Assembly: GCA_014904985.1 (NCBI GenBank)
Contig: MU129064.1
Location: 78,052-142,051 of the forward strand
DNA from: Hydnum rufescens UP504
Taxonomy: Eukaryota > Basidiomycota > Agaricomycetes > Cantharellales > Hydnaceae
Reading direction: 5' to 3'
Length of the DNA stretch: 64,000 nt
Shown here: piece after piece, positions 30,260-43,718 of the stretch
How the letters are laid out: each line of letters begins with the position of its first letter
Position numbering within the stretch: the stretch's first letter is position 1
The notes under the pieces: model-generated
What the model saw: only the letters and a program-made list of their open reading frames with translations
What the model was told of the DNA's origin: nothing
Databases searched by the model: none
Program-made: the position numbers and the translations under genes

Positions 30260-31526
30260 ATGCGGCTACTTCGGCAACGATGGCGGCTGCATGCGCTTAA
30301 CTCTTGTCTGGGCATCATGGATATCAAAACTGGTGTGTTTAGGGCGTCCTCCACGTCGCTTGTCTCCTTACCACTTTCCTCTTGGGATTCTCATTTGCTA
30401 GGTGCCATAATTGTAGTTCTATTTGCTGTCAGTGTAACGCAATCTCGTTGGAATGACACTCACTCGCATTTTTTTATGTAGCTCTTGAACAAAGTAGCAG
30501 GGATATACGGTCTTATCGCCATATTTAATGGCGGTACCCTGGCTCAACTGAGCATGTATATATACTCCGTGCTGGCCCTGGCGGCATTTACGTGGGGTAT
30601 GAACGCCATTACAGAGGTCATTCACCATTCAACCTCCCATCGCGACAATTCTCTTGCCAATGCGACTTTGTTCTGACTATATTAATAGGAGAACCCGAAG
30701 AAATCTTTCTATTTCGCCCATATATTCTTGGGTGACCATCTCCTGAACACGATCTGGACGGTTCTTCTTCGCTATTTCGTGGTGGTATTACAATCCTCAC
30801 GATGGCAAACGAGTCGCAAATTCAGCCGCTCAAGAAGAAATGATGGGGTCTGGAGGTCCTATAATGACAGATGAGGAACGAACGGTAGCCGCACAACTAA
30901 TATGGAACAAAGAGAAGGGAACAGCAGCAATGGTGCTGTTCATTGGATGGGCACTGAAGGTTGCATTTTAATCCTAATGCCTGAATGCACCCCACCTGTT
31001 CAGCTGACATCTGCTCCTCGATCATAGCTGTATTTTGCCGCACTTTTATATTCATACGCTATTCACCTCCGCCGGGGGTCGTATCGTTCTCTCGCTAATT
31101 ATTCACTTGATACCACTGATCCAGCTCGCTCCTGCGCAAGCTGGACACGACGAATACGAGGGGCCCGACGACAACGATGAATTCTATCAGATGCCTCTTC
31201 GAAATAGCATCCCATATGGGTCGGGATCGAGCTTTCCTAGTTCCCCCGGTCCCTCATCCCGTGCGCGGCGGACGAACGGAACATTATCGCCTCTCCCGCG
31301 GAGTTCGTCTCGGATCATGAGGGATTTGGAAGCTCCCTTGGAGTCGGTTCTGTGGGATGAGGACGAGGAGGAAGTGGAAGCAAGCGGCCGACTTCCCATC
31401 ATGTCACAACTCCCGGCAAGGACGGAGATGGATCTTACTTCGGAAGGCGATGACGATCCAGATGTTGAACGTACTGCGGGCTTGGCGGCTCCTAAACCAC
31501 GGCTGACACGGGCAACCACCTCATAA
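30260..31526 (+). CDS. KEI1: Inositolphosphorylceramide synthase regulatory subunit Kei1
   Basis: Kei1 is the Golgi membrane partner of Aur1; together they make inositolphosphorylceramide, the committed step of fungal complex sphingolipids. Start MRLLRQRWRLHALNSCLGIM, running into DIKTG-AIIVVLFALLNKVAG, IYGLIAIFNGGTLAQLSMYI and YSVLALAAFTWGMNAITE. Then come NPKKSFYFAHIFLGDHLLNT and the conserved Trp-rich block followed by NPHDGKR in another frame, AAQEEMMGS, MTDEERTVAAQLIWNKEKGT, ALKLYFAALLYSYAIHLRRG. Four transmembrane segments are expected. A polar, Ser/Glu-rich C-tail ends at TAA in the 31.5-kb region. An extra T at about 30761-30770 and a second indel near 31100-31130 break the frame. The frames on either side agree with the family. 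Confidence 0.88.
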
Positions 31527-32087
31527 TCTACGCCTTTATCGTTCAGTGTCATTAGTATTTTTTATTATTCCTTGGTGTCCGGGCCCGGGACCTTAGTCTT
31601 TGTGGTATCCCTAACCCTCCTTCCCCTCCGTTCTGCCTGCAATATCATAACCTGGGATTCAAATGATAATTGTGTATGGTACTATTGTGAGCGTCGCTAC
31701 CGGATAAGACTTGACAGGGGGGGGGCATCGGCGGAGGTATCACTAGAATACCGAGAAGCTGCGATATCGTAGCGCCCGTCGCTAATCATATATATATAGG
31801 TGAAGCAGTTTCGCTGACACAACTATCGCCACCAAACTAATCTGCGGAACGTCACTTCCGGGACGCATCTTCTGATACCATTGCGCGATTCAGAGGGCAC
31901 AATACAGTATATTAATGGCCCTCGAAAGAAATAATGTCTGCACAGTGAGATAACTTGTACAGTATGCTCAATTCGAGAGTCTTCCTGTTTTTGTTCCCCC
32001 CCCCTCCCCCCTGATCGCAGCAAGAAAGAAAACAACAGAATTCGCGTCCCCCGTCACATTAACATTGCGAAAAAAATAGCAGCAGCA

Positions 32088-32108
32088 GCAGCAGCAGCCC
32101 TGACTCAT
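32088..32108 (+). repeat. (AGC)7 microsatellite
   Basis: Seven uninterrupted AGC units in intergenic DNA. Confidence 0.9.
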
Positions 32109-32476
32109 CGCCCCACGTTGGTCTCATCTGGAATAAAATGGAGGAGGGGCGGGCCCTTTCACTTGCAGGAGCCCGCACGCAGCCTTTCGGACCGCCCCGT
32201 GGCCCCCGGAAGTATATCTACCTCGTATCTAGAGAAAAAAATACGGTACACCACCTCCAGCATCATGACATGAGCCGATTTCGGATTATACAGTATATGC
32301 GTACGGTACACTAGTCGCCAGGAACCTCGGTCCCAAATAGAATATATATACACTTATATCAGTAATCGAACCTCCCAACATTAATCCACATGCAGCAGAT
32401 AGCCCCCTGTACAGAGATACGAGCCTCGCATTAAAAGTACACGACAACATACAGTGAAGAGTAATCATCATCACTC

Positions 32477-32526
32477 TGGAAAACAAAACAAAAACAAAAA
32501 CCAAAAACAAAACCAAAAAACAACAA
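32477..32526 (+). repeat. A/C-rich AAAAC-type simple repeat
   Basis: Tract of repeated AAAAC/AAAAAC words with occasional CC, in intergenic DNA. Confidence 0.8.
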
Positions 32527-32711
32527 AATCTACATATCCACTGCCAAGTGGTACAGTACGATCAAACAGTCACGAGCAGGGATGGTATGGTTGCGACCAC
32601 CAGATAGATCACCACGATGCAACAGAGCAGAACTCGTTGCAGTAACACAAAAAACACACCGGGCGGATATAGGCCATCTTCCAGCCTCCATCGTCTTTCT
32701 TCCATCGCTAT

Positions 32712-34533
32712 TCAACCGCACGGCCACCGCCACTCAGACACAACACCATACTTGCGACCACGATAGGCCTTGATTCCAGCCCCGCGTTCGACATCTATAT
32801 CAGATGGCGCCTCCTCCTGGCTATGGCTAGTATGGCTGGCCACATCCTCGCTCTTCTTCTCTGGAATACGAATAGTCATCCCCGAGCCGGTCTCCCGGGC
32901 CCGCGACGCTCCTTCGGCGCTGGCGGAGATGGTGGTGGTGATGGTGGAAGGAGTAGAGGCACGCAGGGCAGCCTCCCTACGGCGCCGCCTGCTGCGCGGG
33001 TTCAGAACTAGGGCGCAAATGACAACGATACCATCCATGACCTAACATCACATCAATCAGATCAAATCAAATCAAATCAAATCGCACCGCGTATCCCCTC
33101 AGATTGGAGATTTACAATCGGAATAGGGGAAAACCGAAAGTGGTGAAAAAAAAAAAGAAAAAAGAAAAAAAGAGGCTCACGATGACACAAATATAGGTCG
33201 CACTCGCCACAGCATCGAATTGTCTGCGGAAGACGAGAGAAAGGAGCGAGAACACTCCCCCTGCGATGTCGAGCGCCATGAAAACCATGGATATCCCTGT
33301 TGTTGCGAGATATAGACATAGAACGGGGGGTCCGCGTCAAAGTCATACATACATAACGTACGGCGTCGCATTCAGCGTTCAACATTCAAGTACGGGGGCG
33401 TTTCTTAAAAAAAAAAAATAACACATACCGATCACTTCGCCCAGTCTCCATATCTCAATGTACTGTGGTCTAAATAAAATAAAATAATTCCACGCGAGTC
33501 ATTCAGTCAAGAAAAACAAACATCAAGCTCCCCACAAACAGAGCGAAACAGAACAGAAGAGGGGCACGTCGCTTACATCAATCCAATAACGATCAACACC
33601 ACACTAAAGACCCCAAAGAAGCGGAGGAACTCCTGCCCGTGAATGGAAGTCGAGGTCTGGATGGGAAAAGAAAACAGATGCCAATAGGACGGGAGGCTCC
33701 AAAGACGACAGAGACAGACCAAAGACCGAGGGGGAGGGGGAAGGGAGGGGAGAAAAGAGAGAAGGCCTTGGGGAGGAAGAAAATTATGCCATGAAAAACG
33801 ACTCGCCAGAGTTGATCGGACTACATATGTCATGCCAGACTCGAACGCAGCGAATACGATCAGGTAGGAGATGTATATCGCCGTACATAGTCGTGTGGAA
33901 AGCTTGCGGCTGTAGTGCAGGCACTTTGCATGGGCCGGAAAGGGGAAGGAGGAAACGTAGGATTCAACCAAAAAAAAAAAACAATACATCAGCGATGTCG
34001 GAGTGCGTAAGGGAACAACAATGTACCTGAGTCCACGACAGAGCAGCCAAAGCCCCGAACAATTGAGGTTGAATTATGAGAGGAATATTGATGTGCTGAA
34101 CGATATTGTACACCCCTGTAGCAGGAGCTTCAGGAAATGAATTTGAAAAGCCGGTGATTCCACAATCAACTCACCCAAGAAAACGGCGGACGTGGCCCAT
34201 ATCCACCTATTGATAGCGTGCGGCCGAGGGAGTTAGGGTATCGAATAGAAGGAGGAGACCGCCGTACATCAATGTTGTCGACAATCCCTCCGTTGACTTT
34301 TCTCGCCAGCTCTTCCATATCTGGAGCGACGATATTGCGAGGTAAATCTGTGGCACGGCACGGTCCGATACAGTATTGGTATCAGGACGAACCTGAGGAA
34401 TGAGTTGGCCCGTCCACAACACAGTTCCAATCGTTCCTAGTACTGTGGGTGCACGATTTAGTAGTGGATATTGCGCAGGCCACCATCAGCATAGTTTCCA
34501 CTAACTATTTTCTGCAGCGTGATTGTGGGGCAT
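32712..34533 (-). CDS. PQ-loop repeat membrane protein
   Basis: A seven-helix transporter-like family (cystinosin/SWEET/KDEL-receptor superfamily); fungal members export basic amino acids or lysosomal products. Start MPHNHAAEN, an intron, then VLGTIGTVLWTGQLIPQ with the first PQ motif and SWREKSTEGLSTTLM. Downstream helices include RLCTAIYISYLIVFAAFESG and a second PQ motif in VVLIVIGLMPQYIEIWRLGE with VIGISMVFMALDI following. After GGVFSLLSLVFRRQFDAVA comes the last helix, MDGIVVICALVLNPRSRRRR. The C-terminal tail is Ser/Thr/Glu-rich and cytosolic-looking. Introns carry A-rich and (AAATC)n tracts. The substrate cannot be inferred. Confidence 0.78.
33061..33083 (+). repeat. (AAATC)n microsatellite in a PQ-loop gene intron
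   Basis: Four and a half tandem ATCAA/AAATC units, followed within 60 bp by a poly-purine A/G tract at about 33144-33173. Confidence 0.85.
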
Positions 34534-35974
34534 CTGGGACGCAATGGGTGGATGGATAATGCGACTTCAGTGCACACCGTGTCGGGATGACAAAGGTTAT
34601 AAGGATACTCCAAAGAGGAGGCAAAGGGGGAGAAGTTGGTGAAGGAAAAGAATGAGATCTTGCGTGGGGGGTGGGGATGGGCCTTATAGGTAGCGAGATT
34701 TTCACGAGATTTTTACGAGATTAAAGAAGCTTCTGACAAATACAATTAATATAGTGATTTAGATGCATGTGAGGGAAGAAACATACGATGGAACGTTACG
34801 ATAGAGGAAACTCCTTGCGAGGTTGAGAATCTTCGGTAACAGCCGTACTGGATTCAATAGCAGTGAAATTGAACTCGCCTAGGTACCTCCACAAAAAAAC
34901 AAAGGCGAGCACGCTGTAGGGGCATCTTCATGGCAGGCTGCCGGGGTCCATGGCCGGTGCCTGACTCTTGGGTTGCCGTAAGTTACGGCACTTGGAGTAC
35001 GGCATTGACGGACATCAGGTTGCGTGCTGTAATTATTCTTGACAACGCGTGACAAAGATTGGATGCATAGACAGGTGGATTGAACAGACTTCTGGTCGGG
35101 CCGTATATTGGCAATTTCTCTCGGCGCTTGGAGAGTTTAGGCCACGAGCAAATACACGGGCTGTGAATGGATGAAATCGATTGATGGAGCAGATAAACAA
35201 AGAGGAATGAAAAAGCTCATCGAGATCCAATCGCATAGCAGAATTGGGAATTGGATGCCAGAGAGTTGGAAATCCTGTGAAATAAAATAATGACCGGGCC
35301 ACTGGAGGAATTGCATCTCATGTTGAGGACGCGTGCACAGGAACAGTGGCCTCCTGGATCCTGGGGGAACAAGCATAATACGCACAAGAAAAGCGACAGG
35401 CGATATCCCATCCAGGAGTGGGGGCGCGAGATACTTTTGACTCGAGAAATATGCAGGGTGTAAGATGTTAGAATGGCAATAGTGTGAAATCAAGTGGTGA
35501 CAAAGCAAATTTCCGCATTGAACATGTATGTCACACAACAAAGGGGGAGAAAAAAGGAGGAATAGAATGTGGAAGAGCGCCGAATGAGAAGTCGATAAAA
35601 GGGGGGAAAACGCCGTGTTCCTTTTCAGGAAGACTGTACCGACGCGCAGAGTATCGGACCAGGTGCGTAAACAAAGTGCGTGAAATAGGATGTGAAGAAA
35701 GTCGCCGTTACGGGATTATGAAGTAAGCGCCTGACATGGGAACACTGATTCACAAGAATTTGGTAAACGATCATTGATCTAAAAAGCTTGTGAATCTCAC
35801 CAACCATGAAGGTCAACCATCCGGAGTAGAGCGGGGCGCAGGGTCCAAATGTGTATAGGGTTCTTTGTGATATGGACTGATGCACTACCTTTCCATCAGG
35901 GATAAAGAATCGGATCCCTGATTCCTATGACGTTGATTACATACTTTTGACCGTCAATCTCGAAACTGCCGCCG
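34534..35974. other. Gene-free stretch, 1.4 kb
   Basis: It lies between the PQ-loop gene start (right end of that gene) and the methyltransferase stop, both on the minus strand. It therefore holds the PQ-loop promoter and the methyltransferase 3' region. No open frame with convincing coding character is present. Confidence 0.45.
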
Positions 35975-37754
35975 CTATGACGCTTGCAATGGTTTGACCG
36001 CATACCCATACGCCCATCGCGTGTACATTGGTACGGTGAGCTCATGGAGTTCTGACATGATGCGAGAATACTCAGACTCAGCTTATCGGCGGACGGCAGA
36101 CTGAGGGCCACAGGAATGAATCTACTTACCCCGCTCTGCTCCATACATGAATAAATTGAGGGTGTCATCCGAAAGTCCTTGGGATTTCAGAATGGGGCGA
36201 AGAGACCGGATGAATTCCTACGATAGTGCGGGAAAGGGGAGGATGGGGAAGATAAGATGTTTCTGGTGGTAATACCACGGGGCACCGAATGCATAAGGCT
36301 TACAAAGGCATTCTGGCGCATCATCTCGCCCAATTGCCGAATCCAGGCCGTTTCCTCGGGCGTTGATCCGACAGGCCAAGGTCCAAGAGGAATATACATG
36401 GTCCGAACGACCGGAGGGTATAATTTCCCAGTTTGGATGAACGCTCGCGAGACTTGATATGGAGAGTTCGTCATCACTCGTCCGCCGCGGGAGGACATGT
36501 TTTTCCCTGCTTCTGTTTCGGATGACGTAACAGTGTGAGGATGCTAAGGGAACACATCACTGGAATCCAGATTCGTGTGACCCACCATGCAAAATGCGTG
36601 CCATCCAACCTTTTGTCTCAGGATAAGGTGCATCACCATAGGCGGGCTGTAATGGAACGCCATTATGATCTAGGATAGGAGGTTCACCATCAATCAGGAT
36701 CATAGCGCCGCCAGGCCTCAAGCATCGTTCCAATTCCGCGACAAATTCCTCGTAGTCATTGATCTGCCGGAACCAGTGAGAGTTGGAAGAGAGAGGGAAA
36801 GCTATTAGGATCGTGCGAGTGGGACCCATCGACCTACCCCGTTACTAATAGAACGCGCATGTATAACATCGAAGCAGCCATGGTAGTGTGGAAATCCGAG
36901 ATTGGCCTAGGAATCCGAGAGGGGGGGGTGGTCAAGAGCGGCACTTTGCGAGTGTGGTAATGTCGATGTCTCACATCGTCGAATTCCAGTCTGTATATTA
37001 TGGATAAGGTGAGTAGAAACATCGAATGTATGGAAAGCAAGCACCTTAAATTGGGAGGGATGGATGGAATATTTGTGCGTGGTGCGAGATCGACACCCAC
37101 GACCTAATCAGCTATCTGTCAGGGAAGAAATTGGGAAACACTAGGGGGAGCGCACATGGCAATGGGGAAATTTTTTGGCCATGGCTAGTGCCCTAAAATA
37201 GGCAGTTTAAGCTTTGGGAAGGCAAAAAGGATGGGCAAGACGGCCTACCAATGGCCAGGGCCTGTCCCCACGTCCAGTATAGCTTTCTCGACGCCCCATT
37301 CGGGTGCAAGGATGCGATCTATGACTTCGGCACCTGGGTACAAGTCCCCCAAGACGAAGCCGTGTATCCTATGTTGGAGACCTCTGAAAAAATATAAAAG
37401 GATATGTGAGGGGAGATAGGAAGGCTTAAATTGGACTCGAGGCTCACAATCGATTGAATTCGACTTCGTCTAAGAGACGGTGGTAGGAATGAGCATGCAC
37501 ATTGACAGTGGAGAGAATAGGAAGGAGAGAGTACCAGCAGGGAGGTAGTAAACGTCGTTCTGGTTGTTGAATATGCGACCGTCAGCTTCCCGGAGCATTT
37601 CGGCGCCATCGCGACTGGAGGTATAGGAATACAAGGAGGGTGTGCGGGAGTGTTCTGTCTGGATAGAGCTGCCAGAGGCAAAGGATGGAGCAGGAGACGG
37701 TGAGCGACTGTCTTCGGGAATGTCCGAGTAGATGGAGGAGCTGTGAGCCGACAT
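35975..37754 (-). CDS. SAM-dependent methyltransferase, LaeA-like fungal family
   Basis: Start MSAHSSSIYSDIPEDSRSPS, a Ser/Pro-rich leader, then the family entry DGRIFNNQNDVYYLPA. Motif I is AILDVGTGPGHW, the acidic loop VVGVDLAPRTNIPSIPPNLR, then FDDV, and the post-motif block NDYEEFVAELERCLRPGGAM followed by LIDGEP. A further conserved C-terminal region reads SRAFIQTGKLYPPVVRTMYI and VGSTPEETAWIRQLGEMMRQ. The last exons give LNLFMYGAERELHELTVPMY, then TRWAYGYAVKPLQAS and TAG at 35975-35977. Fungal members include the secondary-metabolism regulator LaeA and many enzymes of unknown substrate. No biosynthetic cluster is nearby, so a specific role cannot be assigned. Confidence 0.82.
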
Positions 37755-38963
37755 ATTTGCGAATTTGCGAATCAGCGAGGGGGGGGACCCATTGTGCGGA
37801 CGAGTTATAAGGGAGCTAGTGAGGGAAATGCAATTGACGCAGGTTGGGGAGTAGCCGCTACTATTCTCCTAGTAGCCATATACAAGTCGGCGGAGAATGT
37901 CGTTCAGAATCCGATCAGCTTCAACCGCTATCTCCCTGAGCCGAACCGTGGGTCCTTGGGGGGCGAGGGTGTGCGCCGAGAGCCGGTCTGCAGCCAAAAC
38001 TCCCAACTTGACTGGACTCAACACCGCAACTCGATATCTCGTTCTCCGCCGCCGCCGAGTACTGTATTTGCGGCTTGCAGGCGCCCCCATTGAATACCCT
38101 GACGACAAAAGAAGGCCGCCTTCAGGGTCTGCCACACGGCTGGATTTTGTCCAGGCGAATAAAGCTTTCCCCCGCAAAAGCTACTGCAACTGGCTAATTG
38201 ACCAAGTACGTGGCCCACCGGCACCAAGTGCCACAGGCCCGCCCTCTCCCCGCAAGGCCTGATTTCAATGTATTGCATAATGACCTCCCCTTTACCCGGC
38301 ATCATCGGCATCTAATAGATATATCAGTCCAATTGCACCGCTGCGCTGGAGACATCTAGCGCCCGGATGCAAAGCAATGCCTCTGGTTTACCGCCGCCTC
38401 CACCCACGTTTCCCAACATGGAAACCTTACTCATTGTGGGATCTTCGGTGATAAGATGGGCTACATCGGCCTGCGTGGAAAGCTCTAACCCCTATCGGAA
38501 CTTCGGTCCCCACTGGGTCGGGGCTTAGACGCCTTTTAGGGCAGACCGGAACTAGATGTCCGCGCTGCTTTGGAGGAACTTGATTACATATTGTTTCATT
38601 CGAGAATCACCATCTTGTGTTCCTTCAGGCTTCAGCCGATGGCCTTGCAATTTCAATCCGACCCAGTGTGTCGGGTAGTCCTACTTCCGCCGCCAGCACT
38701 TTTAATTCAATGGGAATAGAAACCCAATAATATTTAACCTCCGCCCTTGAAGGTGACCGCCCTAGGCGACATGATCGGCACTTGAATTCAACGTACGAAT
38801 ATCAAACCTCATCTCAAGCATCCATAGCCAATACTTCCATGCCACCAATAGGCCGACGGCCACCCTATTCGGGGGGAGACCTACCACAGCTTCATGTGAA
38901 TACCAGTAATAATTTAATACACAAATGCAAATGCCAATGACAAAATTGTATACGGCGCGTCCT
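37755..38963. other. Gene-free stretch, 1.2 kb
   Basis: The span between the methyltransferase start and the POL3 stop. Open frames here (for example 37897-38262) are Arg/Pro-rich, lack splice support and have open counterparts on the other strand, so I treat them as chance. No RNA gene recognised. Confidence 0.4.
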
Positions 38964-41900
38964 TCACCAACTCTCGTTTTGGAACCGATCTAGAACCTTG
39001 ATTGAATCGTTCGCGTCCTTCTGAGATTTCTTGCGCATGTAAAAAATTGGGCAGTCTTTGCTGGTGCATAGCACATCCTATATTACAGCCACCAGCCACG
39101 TGGATCGTAGGACAACATCAGCTGAGACCAAACTGGTGATTCAATTCCTTCGTACGCACCTGATGTAGAGACCCCTGACAACGTTGACATTGCGTCCATA
39201 GTCGAGAGAAGGATACTTGCGTCGTGGACGCCAAGGCTAACTGGAATCGTGCCAAATCAGGTTAGTCCAGCGATATCAATAGCCGAACCGGATGATATCG
39301 GCAACGCCACAATCGCTAACCTGCTTCTGATACAGTTCCCCAAGCCGGGGTCGACAATTATCACACACAGCAGCGTCTTCGCAGCCAAACGGGCAGGAGA
39401 CCGATTATATCAGCGTCCACGCGCATTTCAAACAACCGAATTCACGTACTCGGTCCCCGACTATTCTTCAAAGTCAATGGAGTCTTGCACCCTAGACATG
39501 TAACCGTCTTGACCGCAAATTTCATAAGCCCCCCTACAGTCGGAGTAGCGATCTGGATCGAGCGAGTATGATCACCAGACACTATTCAGCGTCATACGTC
39601 GGGTCAGTCCCAACTCAAAATAGATGAACAAGAAACAAGCCCCCATATTCTCCCATGCTCATGAAAAACATAACGGGTAAGAATTAAGAAAAAAGCGGAA
39701 CTCACGCAATGAGTTCGCATTATGCTCCCCTAAGATCGGTTCAAAGATCCGCAAAAGGGGCTTCGACAATTGATTCTCGAGATAGTACTTCGTGTCAATG
39801 GGAACATTGTTCTCCAAGACATACAACGGATCCTCCGATTTCTCATACGCCGCGGCACCTGGAGATTATCAAGGCATTCAAACTGGATCTTAGAGGAACA
39901 AGAAACTACTGACCTTTCATGCCTTTCACAATCACGTACGCCACGCGGTCACCCAAGCTTGGTGCTGACCCTGTCAAGAGGACAATCAAGCAAAAGCAAA
40001 ACAAGTCAAGTCATTGGATCTCTTCATACTGTAAAGGATATATCGATTTTCTCACCAGCGTCACGCGTCTTCATTCGCTCGGCCAGTTCCACATGAGCCT
40101 GTTTACCCGCATAATCTACGGAATAAAGACACACCAACGTGGTGTTTGTGTTAATGACGGAAGAATTGTGAATGGGTGGCAAGTGCTCACCTGTTTTAGA
40201 TAACGCCTTGGTAATCACAAGTTGGGACATGTCGATTTTGTTCTGCAACAGATCAGATATTGTTTGTTTGACATACCTACAACCTCAGTCGAATTAAATA
40301 GTGTCCTCAATAATGAGACGCGGATGGCCTCATGCGGCTCGAATCAACTCACTCTTCTGCCCCGCCCACGTCTCGCTCAATGAGCATCTTGTGCAGGCAT
40401 GTCTCGATGACTGTCTGAACTAATCGGCAGTTGTCTCGTCGAACAGTCTACAAAGATCCAATCGGTGGACGATCCGTTAATATCCGGCGCAGCCGGCATA
40501 AGCCCAATAACATTAACCTCAATTCCCTTCGTATCCATCTTGTCATAGTGCGATGGTTTCGTCCAGTACAGCCCTGCATACCGCTTCTTACTGATCAGAA
40601 GGTACGGAAAGTACACCTTCTCGAACTCGAGCTTAATGGGTTTGACGAATTTTGTTGTTACTAGATCGGCGGCCTCTGCCCCTGGACGTAAGAGAAGGAT
40701 CAATTCAGCCACAAGATCGGTTTGAAAGTCAAAGGGGAGGATGCAGGATGAAAAAGAAAACGGACCAAGAGCCATAACCGTTTCGAGGTCGCGCGAACCG
40801 AACTTCACCATCACTGAATCCGTGTCACCATATATGACCTCAGCATCATGTTCTCGCCCATTTGCGATGCAATACTCCGCTTCCACTTCCTGGCCCATAT
40901 GAAAGGGCAAAGGTACTCATTAGTTTCGCTGTTTACCCAGATTATATAGCGAAAATGAATGACCTGTTTTGTCTTCTCAATCATTTCTCGTCCGTACGCA
41001 GTCACGCTGGACGAGATGGCAAGACAGGGCAATCTGCCAATCGTAGCACCAGTGAAACCATATACCGAATTGGCACTGATCTAGACCCACAGAGAGACCT
41101 CAGAATATTCGAATGGCAAAGCTGTATCCACGACCCCACATTACCTTTAACGCCAGCTGTCTCCCATCAAGCACTGCGCGCTTAAACGGATCGGTCTCCT
41201 TTTTAAGATCGGCTTTGGCCCGCTTGCGCGCTGACAGAAGATCCTCGAGCACTGTTGGTAGAAGACCCTTCCTTCTGCTGACCGTCGCGAAATAGTCTAT
41301 TATGTATTCTCTCAGGAATGAAGTCACGGCAAAGGCTCATTATACATCCCACGCACCATTGTTCGGCGTCTGCACGTAGTCCACATCTTTCACAAGCTCC
41401 ATCCTTTTGATAGTTTCAATGTCAAGTAGCGTAGTGTAACACAAATTATGCGCCATCATGATGGATGGATATAGAGAACTGAAATCGAGAGTAGCAATGG
41501 GGACGTCGTAATATCCCTTCTTGGGCTCGATAACAGTAGCGCCTTCGTACTGGTCATCGGTCCCTGATATGCACAATTAATAAGGGCGTCAGGACGGTGG
41601 CATACAAATCACAGAAGTACCAACCATCTCCTTTGTAAGAGGGTACGAGATAGTCGTCCGAGTTTGCCTTACGGAATAGCTGCGAGATCACCTTGATCTG
41701 TTGGCCTTTGGATAGCAGGTAGTTGAAAGGTACGCCTGTCACGCGTGCCATCTCGGTGTAATTCACAAGACACATCAACTTATCCATCAATCTCTGAGGG
41801 AGGATACGCATCCTACACATGGGGAGCATTACCGAAACATCATGGATCAGCAAAAGTCATCAAGCACAAAAAAAATACCATGCTACCTTCAAACAATATA

Positions 41901-43718
41901 CGGCCAATCGCCGTCGACTCTCCGGAGTACCGTTCTGTAGCTCCGTGATGACAGCTGTGATGCACATCCTCTTTCTGCTCCCCCAGGAAATGTGCGCAGA
42001 CGGCATTGAGAGTATAGCTACGCAGTTTCTGCTCCCGTTGCATGTATTGCAGCACGTCAAGCTGAATCCGCCCTTCCATGATTGTTTCTTTTGTGTCACG
42101 CTGACCGTAGGCTTTCGAGGAGAAATGTGCGTCTTTCGTTTGCGTCTTGATTCCTGAAGAGGGACGAAACCATAGTGTTTAAGAGTGGTTAGCAGTCTCC
42201 ATAAAGGTGAATCCGACCTTTGAGTCTTCCGAGGAACGCAAATTTACTATCTACTCGAAGGGCTTTGGCACGATCAAGTAGGTAAGGCAGATCGAACCCT
42301 GAAATGTTGTAACCAATGATGACGTCAGGATCCACCTCGTTGACGAAATCCCTCCATGCACCAGCATATCAGCCTCCTTTTCGTGCTCAAGGACTTGCGA
42401 ACCGACAATGTGGGAGCACGTATTCAGGGTAAAGACGTTCCGAATAAATGGTTGAGAATCGCCTATATAATTCTGTCAGCCAGAAGACACGGAAAATAGT
42501 CCTGAAAATCACCTGCCTTGTCGGGTTACCATATTGGCGATCTGTATGACTGGATCCTTTTCAGGTTCGGGAAAGATGCCTTTTCTCCCAGCACATTCGA
42601 TATCGAAACTGAGAATGCGGAGCGAGGAATTTTGCTCCATTCACCCTCTGGGGCATGAGAAATGAAATTGTCGTAACGGACATCCAGCTCGATCTGACAT
42701 GTTGAGACTTTCCTGGAAGCTTGGCGAAGCGTATATTTGCCACCCGGAACTTCAATCCAGTTCATTCCGACCACCTGAGATGAGAGGCAGGATTGAGAGA
42801 CAAGATCATAAACGCGTCCACTCGCTCACCTTGGTGTCGACCATGAACCGAAGGATAAATGGAATATTGGATTCGTAGGTTGTGATAGGTTCGGGGAACA
42901 AATCTCGAAAGTGTAACTCGCCTCTCTCAAACAACCCTCGAACCTTGGGGAGGGTCTTGGGATCTGAGATCGTTAGTTTCAAGAATACTGGCTTCGCGTC
43001 CCCACGATAACCCCAAAGACTCCGCTTAGGAAGTATTTGGACATTGCGGAGACCATCTGGACTGTCCAACGTAGAGTTGATGAGTTCTTTGAGAGCATCA
43101 AGGTCGCTTGGATAAAACCCTCGGGGGACAGGAACGTAGAAATACGGGAGGAAATCGGTAACGTGGCGAGGACACTATGCCCACCCTGTTGAGGAGCGAA
43201 ATGAGTCTAAAAGAAAGCCTCAAGAAGAGGGCATGTTTACCTCGGTAATACCAAACATGCGCAGAGTAGGCGAGGACCCGTATCCGTAAGCGTCTTCCAC
43301 GTCGATTTGCTGGAAGACTGGGGCTCCCGGTGAGGACGGCGGTTCAAAACAGGAAAAGACACGTACATATTGGATCCCTACTGTCGTCTAATGTAGGAGG
43401 CGCGGGTCTTGGCCACTCTTTCGCGCCACCCTCGGATTCTGCAAGAACTCTCAATAAAACGCAACACACGAGACCGGCGCTGTCTTACGCGAGTCGCCAG
43501 ATTCATGCTTCAGCTTCTCAAGAACGTCTGCAAAGGATGATGACTTGACGTTGGGAGTACTTGTAATGGTTGCTTCGCGTTCGAGGCGTCTTTTCTTCGT
43601 CATCGGCCGAGGTACATTGTCCGCGTCGGACGTGAGACTGCACTGTACATCAGCTTATGCGTTTAACTCATAGTATGAGCACCTACTGCACGTTTTCTTT
43701 TAAACTGGGCGAGTTCAT
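38964..43718 (-). CDS. POL3: DNA polymerase delta catalytic subunit, Pol3
   Basis: A B-family replicative polymerase. Start [11 protein letters not shown] with an intron right after codon 11. The exonuclease domain shows Exo [20 protein letters not shown] and Exo [11 protein letters not shown] with [13 protein letters not shown]. Polymerase motifs are motif [21 protein letters not shown], motif B around [20 protein letters not shown] and motif C as [15 protein letters not shown], the two catalytic aspartates. [20 protein letters not shown] with [10 protein letters not shown] follows. The C-terminus carries the CysA and CysB modules: [14 protein letters not shown] and [18 protein letters not shown]; CysB holds an Fe-S cluster in yeast. 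The stop is at 38964-38966. About 14 introns. A single missing base near 42358-42362 breaks the frame just before Exo II (conserved [11 protein letters not shown] resumes after it). Confidence 0.95.

Larger units (their letters stand above)
31527..32711. other. Gene-free stretch with simple repeats
   Basis: About 1.2 kb between the KEI1 stop and the convergent PQ-loop gene stop. Only simple-sequence tracts are visible: a CAG run and an A/C-rich AAAAC-type tract. No coding or RNA gene is supported. Confidence 0.5.

Noticed and set aside
35137..35541. 134-codon minus-strand frame with hydrophobic stretches
   Set aside because: Composition is uneven, there is no conserved block and no exon partners; considered chance.
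35975..37754. LaeA-like methyltransferase as part of a secondary-metabolite cluster
   Set aside because: No polyketide synthase, nonribosomal synthetase, terpene cyclase, P450 or transporter of that kind lies nearby; the neighbours are housekeeping genes.
37897..38262. 121-codon plus-strand frame, Arg/Pro-rich
   Set aside because: Both strands are open over the same stretch, there is no domain or splice context, and the composition resembles translated GC-rich noncoding DNA.
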